From Sulfurimonas sp. (GTDB taxonomy: Bacteria; Campylobacterota; Campylobacteria; Campylobacterales; Sulfurimonadaceae): a DNA stretch of 64,000 nucleotides. Position 1 is the stretch's first letter, and each line of letters opens with the position of its first letter. Of this stretch, positions 51,885-57,648 are shown piece after piece. The translations under genes were made by a program, and so were the position numbers. The notes beneath the pieces are model-generated. The model was not told where the DNA came from. It did not search any database and saw only the letters and a list, made by a program, of their open reading frames with translations. The stretch spans positions 62,001-126,000 of the forward strand of contig NZ_JBFHGL010000006.1 in the NCBI RefSeq assembly GCF_041583195.1. Reading direction: 5' to 3'.

Positions 51885-52805
51885 CTATCTTTCTGTGCAC
51901 ATAATTTTTAGTGTGTTGTACACACATTTTCCTAATACATCTAAATTATAACCACCTTCAAGCATAAAAACTTTTGGAACATTTGAAATATTGATAATTA
52001 TTTCAACTATCTCTTTGATTCCATAATCGCTTATTTGTAAGAATGTCAGAGGATCGTCAATATGTAAATCATAACCTGCGGATACTAAAATAATATGTGG
52101 TTGAAATCTTTTTACCTCTTCTGTTAAGTTATTTTTGTAAATGCCTATTAGATCTTCATCCGTAGTATCACTTTTGAGTGGGAAATTTCGTGTGTAACCT
52201 TTTCCAAGTCCTTTACCGGAAGTATTTGATTTTCCACTACCCGGGAAAGAAAGATATTCATGTGTACTAAAATAGAATACTGTATCATCTTCATAAAAAA
52301 TGTCTTGTGTACCATTGCCATGATGTGCATCAAAGTCAATAATTATTACTTTGCTATATCCTACTGACTGTGCGTAACGTGCTGCTATAGCAATATTGTT
52401 AAATAAACAAAATCCCATACTTTTATTTCTATTTGCGTGATGTCCAGGTGGTCTAACTGCACAAAAAGCATTTTTTATTTTATTTTCTCTTATTAATTCT
52501 ATTGCTTTAATACCTGCACAAACTGCCATTAAAGCAGCATCAAAAGATTCTTTTGACACTTGTGTATCAATATCTATCTCTTCAGTTTTTTTGCATTTTT
52601 CTTCAATCATATATATGTGCTTTTTAGAATGAACAAGTTCTAATGTCTCAACAGGTGCTTTATCTGGCTTTATGATCAATAAGTTATTTTTTATTGGCTT
52701 TATTGCATTAAGAATTGATTTAAGTCTATTTACATTTTCAGGATGATTTTCACCTGTATTGTGATTTAAATACATCTCGTCATATATGAATGCTGTTTGT
52801 CGCAT
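51885..52805 (-). CDS. Histone-deacetylase-like amidohydrolase
   Basis: A 306-residue HDAC/AcuC-type protein with RPPGHHANRNKSMGFCLFNN (His pair) and IIDFDAHHGNGTQDIFYEDD (zinc-binding Asp and His), plus SAGYDLHIDDPL. It removes acetyl groups from lysine or polyamine-type substrates. I chose ATG at 52805 (AAAAGGAGATAT before it). An AGAC-type palindrome lies 43 nt upstream, so it belongs to the regulon. Confidence 0.9.
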   Translation of the reverse strand: MRQTAFIYDEMYLNHNTGENHPENVNRLKSILNAIKPIKNNLLIIKPDKAPVETLELVHSKKHIYMIEEKCKKTEEIDIDTQVSKESFDAALMAVCAGIKAIELIRENKIKNAFCAVRPPGHHANRNKSMGFCLFNNIAIAARYAQSVGYSKVIIIDFDAHHGNGTQDIFYEDDTVFYFSTHEYLSFPGSGKSNTSGKGLGKGYTRNFPLKSDTTDEDLIGIYKNNLTEEVKRFQPHIILVSAGYDLHIDDPLTFLQISDYGIKEIVEIIINISNVPKVFMLEGGYNLDVLGKCVYNTLKIMCTER

Positions 52806-52848
52806 ATATCTCCTTTTATAACTAATAATATAAGTATAAAACATAACC

Positions 52849-52864
52849 TGACAGCTTTATGTCT
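52849..52864. promoter_or_regulatory. WYL-type palindrome TGACAGCTTTATGTCT
   Basis: 43 nt upstream of the HDAC-like gene. It is one arm of a 25-bp inverted repeat with 52886-52910. Confidence 0.7.
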
Positions 52865-52886
52865 GTCAAGTTAAATGATATAAAGC

Positions 52887-52902
52887 AGACATAAAGTTGT
52901 CA
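52887..52902. promoter_or_regulatory. WYL-type palindrome AGACATAAAGTTGTCA
   Basis: 42 nt upstream of the lipoprotein gene at 52945. The 25-bp stretches 52841-52865 and 52886-52910 are inverted copies with one mismatch, so the divergent promoters are mirror images. Confidence 0.7.
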
Positions 52903-52944
52903 GGTTATGTAAATAAAATTCTTCTAACTATTAAAGGAGAAAAA

Positions 52945-53289
52945 ATGAAAAAAATAATAGCTTCAAGCGTACTAGCTACAATCTTATTAGTTGGCTGTAA
53001 TGATATGCCTAGATATGAAGGTTCATACATTTGTAATGGTAAAGTTCCATTTAGCATTACAATAAAAGAAAATAAGATAAATGATAGTTTACCCATTTTA
53101 AACGTTAAAACCACTAAGTTTGAAAATGATAAAGGAATTGGTTATATTGATACACTAACTGTTAAGGATACAGATTCAAATAGAAATATAATTGTAAGAG
53201 TTGACTCGGCATCTGATAAACCTGTAAAACTTATTTGGAATCAAAATAGTGCAGACTTTGCAGTTTGTACACCAGTGAAAAATGACTAA
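52945..53289 (+). CDS. Small lipoprotein of the palindrome regulon
   Basis: ATG at 52945 follows AAAGGAGAAAA and gives 114 residues with a lipobox at LLVGC (C18). The mature part looks like a small beta domain (FSITIKENKINDSLPILNVK). Two further Cys (C31, C109) could pair. The function is unknown. The palindrome 42 nt upstream ties it to the regulon. Confidence 0.75.
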   Translation: MKKIIASSVLATILLVGCNDMPRYEGSYICNGKVPFSITIKENKINDSLPILNVKTTKFENDKGIGYIDTLTVKDTDSNRNIIVRVDSASDKPVKLIWNQNSADFAVCTPVKND

Positions 53290-53359
53290 ATTTTCTATAG
53301 TTGTTTCTGTAATACTTAGAGTATATTACTCTAAGTAAATACATAAATTAAATTCTTGT

Positions 53360-53569
53360 TCAATAATCTGTAGGATTTGGAGTAAAAGTATAATTTTGTA
53401 TTTTGCCAAAAAACATATCAATTGATATAATTTGTTTGTCTCTTTGAGTAACATGTAATTTAAAAGTATTGGTGACTTTTTAACTATTATTACAAGTTTT
53501 CACCCCAAAGAGCTTCATCTTGATATATCCATGAGGTGCATTTTGTACCTTGTGGTACTCATTTATCAC
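53360..53569 (-). pseudogene. Probable broken small gene with in-frame stop
   Basis: On the minus strand a GTG at 53569 overlaps the HEAT gene's TGA stop (GTGA), a normal coupling. The frame reads NEYHKVQNAPHGYIKMKLFG, VKTCNNS, then TAA at 53480-53482, and then continues open for about 38 codons (KVTNTFKLHVTQRDKQIISI, DMFFGKIQNYTFTPN). Two coding-like halves in the same frame split by one stop suggest a recent nonsense mutation. Confidence 0.35.
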
Positions 53570-53868
53570 ATTTTATTTTTACAATTTGACAATCTTTTTT
53601 TATTCATTAAATTCATGGAAGCAATCTCCCTTACACCAGGGTTTTTATCAAGAAGAAGATTTAGTAGAATCTGAGTAGAAGAGTTCTGATTATTAGCTAC
53701 TTCTATTCTTACAAAGTATGAATTATCAAGTACCAGTTCGTTTAATATCTCAAGAGGGATAGTTTTTGATCTTGCAATATCAGCTCTTATAAACTCATCT
53801 GCATCTGCGATAATTTTCTTTAATATTTTATTCTTCTTTGTCATCTTCAGACTTGCGTTTTTTGTCAT
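53566..53868 (-). CDS. Short HEAT-repeat-like protein
   Basis: From ATG at 53868 (or 53844) this gives about 100 residues with three helical repeat units: ADADEFIRADIARSKTIPLE, ILNELVLDNSYFVRIEVANN and LLNLLLDKNPGVREIASMNL. The recurring V/IRxxxAxN/S pattern is that of leucine-rich variant/HEAT repeats. It probably binds protein. It overlaps the small membrane gene at its start and a broken gene at its end. Confidence 0.6.
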   Translation of the reverse strand: MTKNASLKMTKKNKILKKIIADADEFIRADIARSKTIPLEILNELVLDNSYFVRIEVANNQNSSTQILLNLLLDKNPGVREIASMNLMNKKRLSNCKNKM

Positions 53869-53965
53869 ATTCTTTTTTCCTGCTCGCAAGACCAAATGTG
53901 AAAAACACCAGAACAATCATAAAAAAATCAAACCACGTAAATTCAAAGTTAAAAACAAACTCCAT
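53828..53965 (-). CDS. Tiny membrane protein (45 residues)
   Basis: ATG at 53965 after AAAGGAATGAGT gives one helix (FFMIVLVFFTFGLA) and a charged tail (SRKKEYDKKRKSEDDKEE). The topology (helix then KR-rich tail) and the ribosome site are convincing for such a small frame. It overlaps the start of the HEAT-like gene, so they may be coupled. Confidence 0.5.
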   Translation of the reverse strand: MEFVFNFEFTWFDFFMIVLVFFTFGLASRKKEYDKKRKSEDDKEE

Positions 53966-54001
53966 ACTCATTCCTTTATGATGATATAGTATAATCCTTA
54001 T

Positions 54002-54088
54002 ATGGAAACTTTCGATATCGTAAAACTTATTTTTTTCGCTGTAGCCGTGATTACAGTTACGTATTTTTCTTTCAAGCTAAAGAGGTGA
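54002..54088 (+). CDS. Possible 28-residue membrane peptide
   Basis: METFDIVKLIFFAVAVITVT then YFSFKLKR is a typical single-helix micro-protein, with a TATAGTATAAT-like -10 close upstream and no clear ribosome site. It overlaps the minus-strand frame at 54072 by 17 nt. Only the composition supports it. Confidence 0.3.
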   Translation: METFDIVKLIFFAVAVITVTYFSFKLKR

Positions 54089-54173
54089 AACTTAATTTGT
54101 ATTGTTCAACGGTTATCTCGTTTTGAGAATATAAACTGCTAAACAACATTAGTATTAGAAATATTTTTTTCAT
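54072..54173 (-). CDS. Possible 33-residue secreted peptide
   Basis: ATG at 54173 follows AAAGGTAAAAGC. The peptide begins with a signal-like segment (KKIFLILMLFSSLYSQ) and then a short polar part. Convergent with the plus-strand frame at 54002. No homologue is known to me. Confidence 0.3.
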   Translation of the reverse strand: MKKIFLILMLFSSLYSQNEITVEQYKLSFTSLA

Positions 54174-54235
54174 GCTTTTACCTTTGATTGAGATAGGAGC
54201 AGTTTATATGAATTTTGAAGTTTTGACCAATTGGG

Positions 54236-54263
54236 AAATCTGGCAAAAATAAGTGCCAGATTT
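54236..54263 (-). terminator. Hairpin after the lipoprotein gene at 54278
   Basis: AAATCTGGCA (54236-54245) and TGCCAGATTT (54254-54263) form a 10-bp stem with an 8-nt loop, 15 nt past the lipoprotein stop. There is no strong T-run, so it may be a weak terminator or mRNA end protector. Confidence 0.5.
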
Positions 54264-54277
54264 GTAGGTAAAGAAGA

Positions 54278-55441
54278 TTAAATATCTTTGTCTAACTCTT
54301 GCATAGAGTAGTTATTAACTTTATAAAGGTTCTTTGTTTGGTTTGTGTTTAACACTTTGTAGCTGACTGAGAATCCGTAACTAGATTTTTGATTTTTTGA
54401 AGTGACTTTTAACATGTTGCTTGATGGAAAGGCAATTGATATTGTTTTTGTACTCATAGGAGCTATCTTTATTTTCTCTGCAGAAAGGCTGTCAACAACA
54501 TCTTTCCCATAGTATCCGGCAATATTAACTACCTCTATGAAACCTTTAGTATTGTTAGATATTTTAAATGATTTGATAGCTTTGTTTTGGGTAGGTGAGT
54601 TTATCACCTCTATTTTAATATTCTTATCTTTTGATACGTATTTAGTTGGAATAAAACTATACTTTACTTCATCAATATTAAAAACAATCTCTGAGGGTAT
54701 TTTTTCATACTGAATATTATCTGCTTCCTCAAAGCCAAACTGATATCTGTTATAGGATTTTGATTTGTTTACTAGAGTGAAACCTTTGTATATAAACTCT
54801 AGGTGACTGCTATTTTCTAGATATGACTTCATAGGAGTAAATGATCTGGTGTCAACAGCATTATGGTTTGAGCTTAGTTGCATTAATAAGTTTTTGTCAA
54901 GAGTATCTGTTTTATCAATAAATACTTTTTTTGCATTTTGCAAATTCTTAAACTGTTTATCATGCTCCAGGTAAGTATGTTTATATTTTGAAAAACCAAT
55001 CAAAGCACCGTTATAATATTTTTGAAGATTATTTTGGTAGTCATTAATATAGCGAATAAAGCTATTTCCAATAGTATATGGATGTTTAGAATAGTTGTAG
55101 CTTTTATCAATCATCTCAAGAGTATTATATTTATCATCAACTTTAAACTGGTATTGATAAACACTAGGCTTTTTACCGCCATAATCATATCTTCTTGTTA
55201 TTGTAGAATATTTCACCGAAACCTTGGCTCTTGGCTCTTTATTAGCAAAAGGTTTTATCCTATATAGGTCTTTCATAGTTTTTTCTAAGAGCAAGTTTTT
55301 TTCACCACGTGTTACATTGTTTACTTTCTCAGTAAGTTTTACCTTAAATGGCTTTGGCGGTTCTCCCATACATCCAGTTAAACTTAGACTGAGTAGTGCA
55401 GCACAAACACTTCCTAAAATGGTAAGTTTTAAATTTTTCAT
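54278..55441 (-). CDS. Large lipoprotein, unknown
   Basis: A 387-residue protein with a lipobox at SLTGC (near residue 24). The mature part is beta-rich in the C-terminal half (FIEVVNIAGYYGKDVVDSLS). The start at 55441 has AAGAAGG before it. It is divergent from an XRE-type regulator, with an 18-bp palindrome between them, so that regulator probably controls it. No family recognised. Confidence 0.7.
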   Translation of the reverse strand: MKNLKLTILGSVCAALLSLSLTGCMGEPPKPFKVKLTEKVNNVTRGEKNLLLEKTMKDLYRIKPFANKEPRAKVSVKYSTITRRYDYGGKKPSVYQYQFKVDDKYNTLEMIDKSYNYSKHPYTIGNSFIRYINDYQNNLQKYYNGALIGFSKYKHTYLEHDKQFKNLQNAKKVFIDKTDTLDKNLLMQLSSNHNAVDTRSFTPMKSYLENSSHLEFIYKGFTLVNKSKSYNRYQFGFEEADNIQYEKIPSEIVFNIDEVKYSFIPTKYVSKDKNIKIEVINSPTQNKAIKSFKISNNTKGFIEVVNIAGYYGKDVVDSLSAEKIKIAPMSTKTISIAFPSSNMLKVTSKNQKSSYGFSVSYKVLNTNQTKNLYKVNNYSMQELDKDI

Positions 55442-55470
55442 GTACAACCTTCTTGTTATTATTTAACTAT

Positions 55471-55488
55471 AACTAACTATAGTTAGTT
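55471..55488. promoter_or_regulatory. 18-bp perfect palindrome AACTAACTATAGTTAGTT
   Basis: Lies between the divergent lipoprotein gene (start 55441) and the XRE gene (start 55547). A half-site (TTAACTATA) is repeated on both sides. It is a good candidate operator for the XRE protein. Confidence 0.65.
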
Positions 55489-55546
55489 GTGTCAAAATTA
55501 TTTCAAAAATATACTTATGGTTATATTAACTATAGGTGGTTATTTA

Positions 55547-55798
55547 GTGAAAGAGTGTTCGATTTCAGATGAAAATATGAATGAAATCTATAAAACAATT
55601 GGCAAAAATGTTAAACGAATCAGAAAAGACAAAGGTGTGTCACAATTGGTTCTTGCTCTTGCGATTGGTCACAAAGCAGTAGGTACGGTATCTATGGCAG
55701 AGCTTTGCATAAATGGTAAACATTTTAATATTGAACATCTTTACAAGATAGCAGATGTGCTTGAAGTGGATGTATGTGAGTTCTTCAAAGATACTTGA
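55547..55798 (+). CDS. XRE-family small DNA-binding regulator
   Basis: An 83-residue XRE HTH (KTIGKNVKRIRKDKGVSQLV, then IEHLYKIADVLEVDVCEFF). The GTG start at 55547 is preceded by ATAGGTGG; a longer frame from 55487 would run through the palindrome. It likely binds the 18-bp palindrome and controls the divergent lipoprotein. One HTH and no other domain. Confidence 0.82.
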   Translation: MKECSISDENMNEIYKTIGKNVKRIRKDKGVSQLVLALAIGHKAVGTVSMAELCINGKHFNIEHLYKIADVLEVDVCEFFKDT

Positions 55799-55913
55799 GA
55801 ATACTTTTTATCTTCATTTTTTTTAATATTAGATTATTGATTTTTTTTCGATTTGGACAAGATTTAATTTTTAGGTTAGTATTTTTCTAAGAATTAAATT
55901 TTAGGAGTCCATT

Positions 55914-56288
55914 ATGCAAAATGACACTTTAATACTTATAACTATTGTATCTATCGTCTGTCTTATAATAATCACAGGAACTACTGTATATATTTTAAAA
56001 CAAAAGCTCAAAGCAAATAATATCAACAATATATCCAGAGAATATTTTAATGATCAGGTTGATGAGATTGAATGGGAGTATGACAGAAAATGTATGGCTT
56101 ACAAGATACTGCTTAGTACAACTTTGATTACTGCATTGTGTTTTGCTGTATCTTTGTATATATACTTTAGCGGTAACAAATTTTATATATTTCACATAGC
56201 TACTCTTGTTTCATTAATTATGACTACATACTACAATTACCTAAACCGTGAAGCATTGCTACAGCCTATACAAAGTAAAAGACTTTAA
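55914..56288 (+). CDS. Small membrane protein with three helices
   Basis: A 124-residue protein with a helix at 8-28, a charged coiled segment (about 30-60) and two helices at 62-82 and 87-107. The ribosome site TTTTAGGAG is well placed. Directly followed by another small membrane protein. No family. Confidence 0.55.
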   Translation: MQNDTLILITIVSIVCLIIITGTTVYILKQKLKANNINNISREYFNDQVDEIEWEYDRKCMAYKILLSTTLITALCFAVSLYIYFSGNKFYIFHIATLVSLIMTTYYNYLNREALLQPIQSKRL

Positions 56289-56289
56289 A

Positions 56290-56517
56290 ATGATAAGTAA
56301 ATTTATTGAAGTAATGGACAAGCTCTCAAACATTACAAGTTTAAAAAATGAATACAAGTTTCATTGGTCAAGAGCACCATTGACACTATTTTTCTGTATC
56401 AGTGTAGTATATTTATATCCAAAACAGGATATAAACACTTTAGCGGATTATATGCCAACTTTATACACCTTTATAATAGCTATTATTTCTAGCGCAAGTC
56501 TGGCTAAAAGACGCTAG
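56290..56517 (+). CDS. Small membrane protein, downstream partner
   Basis: ATG at 56290, one base after the previous stop, gives 75 residues with two helices (about 28-45 and 55-70). The tight spacing and similar style suggest an operon with the gene at 55914. Function unknown. Confidence 0.5.
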   Translation: MISKFIEVMDKLSNITSLKNEYKFHWSRAPLTLFFCISVVYLYPKQDINTLADYMPTLYTFIIAIISSASLAKRR

Positions 56518-56560
56518 ATCTTAGACTTATTCTTTTTATTTAACAGAATTTTCATAACTG

Positions 56561-56665
56561 CTATACCAATTGACTCAGTTGGTTCATTATATTCAACATA
56601 TCAGAGATATTGCTCATAGACATCGTTACAAAAAATACGATACTGCTTTCTTTTATAACCTTCAT
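56561..56665 (-). CDS. 34-residue protein, translationally coupled
   Basis: ATG at 56665 overlaps the stop of the 138-residue gene (ATGA), and AAAGGAG lies 5 nt before it. The product MKVIKESSIVFFVTMSMSNI with SDMLNIMNQLSQLV is amphipathic. Strong ribosome site plus coupling makes this a better small gene than most of its size. Confidence 0.5.
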   Translation of the reverse strand: MKVIKESSIVFFVTMSMSNISDMLNIMNQLSQLV

Positions 56666-57078
56666 ACTAGCTCCTTTAGTTTTAGTTTGTAGAGTAATTT
56701 TATGATGAATTTTGAAGGTTGTCCAATTTGAAAAAAAGAGTATTGTTTTAAGGAAGATATGTTTTGTTTAAGCCAAATATATATTGCCTCATCTTCATCA
56801 AGAGCAAGTAGAATTCTGAAAGAAAATGTATTATTTTTACGAAAAATCACCTGATCAAAACAACCTTCACTGTCTTGATAAATTATTACAGCGTTGTGAA
56901 GACCATTAAATATACTTTTAAGATCAAAAAGTACAGCTTGCATATCGTTTGTAAGGCTTCGGTTGCCCCTGTTCAAATCATACATAAAAATAAAGATTTC
57001 ATCGTTGATTATTTTAGCTTCATATTCAACATCAGCTCTAGGTAATCCTGTGTATGTTTTTGTTTTTAATAATGGCAT
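56662..57078 (-). CDS. Hypothetical protein
   Basis: A 138-residue soluble protein. The middle (ADVEYEAKIINDEIFIFMYD; LHNAVIIYQDSEGCFDQVIF) looks like alternating strands and helices. No known domain. Ends overlapping a 34-residue gene by 4 nt. Confidence 0.55.
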   Translation of the reverse strand: MPLLKTKTYTGLPRADVEYEAKIINDEIFIFMYDLNRGNRSLTNDMQAVLFDLKSIFNGLHNAVIIYQDSEGCFDQVIFRKNNTFSFRILLALDEDEAIYIWLKQNISSLKQYSFFQIGQPSKFIIKLLYKLKLKELV

Positions 57079-57312
57079 ATTTCTCTTTTTTTAATTAATA
57101 AATTTCTAATTAAATCATCAAAAAATATAGCTAAAAAAATGCAGTAGTGCAAAGTTAATGTAAGAAGTATAAAGTAAAAGCGTTTTTAAGCACTATATAT
57201 TCTAATATAAAAAATATGTTTTTTCTATAGCAAGAAAATAATAGCTGCAGATTTAATTTGTATGATACAGTTCAATTATTTAATTTTAAAATAAATCTAT
57301 AAGGAGAATAAA

Positions 57313-57498
57313 ATGAATAACAATAGGTTCTACACAGTTGAAAGAGATGGACATAAATTAAATGTCAGACATCTGGTTAGTAATCACATGAATGGTTTCT
57401 ATTATACTTATAAATTCAAGATGAGATGGTATCGATTCATATCGTGTACTTTTTGGAGAGAAAAACACAACTGTTCACAAAATCAAGTCTTTGAGTGA
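57313..57498 (+). CDS. Short protein whose end runs into the dispersed repeat
   Basis: A 61-residue basic frame with a very good ribosome site (AAGGAGAATAAA). The first 40 residues look like a real beta-type domain (FYTVERDGHKLNVRHLVSNH). The last 15 codons overlap dispersed repeat copy 3, so the original gene may have been cut by insertion of the repeat. Confidence 0.45.
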   Translation: MNNNRFYTVERDGHKLNVRHLVSNHMNGFYYTYKFKMRWYRFISCTFWREKHNCSQNQVFE

Positions 57499-57538
57499 CA
57501 AGTTTTATAACAGTTATATTTGCTCCATATGTAAGAGG
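57445..57538 (+). repeat. Dispersed repeat, copy 3
   Basis: Reads CTTTTTGGAGAGAAAAACAC, AACTGTTCACAAAATCAAGT, TTTGAGTGACAAGTTTTATA, ACAGTTATATTTGCTCCATA. It is closest to copy 2. It overlaps the 3' end of the gene at 57313. Confidence 0.62.
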
Positions 57539-57648
57539 TTTTTGAATTGAATAATGTTAAATTTATAGGGGACATTCCAAATTATTTAAATGTAATTGTG
57601 GTGTTTTTAGATAAAATAGCTAATATTTTACAAACATAGGTATATAAC

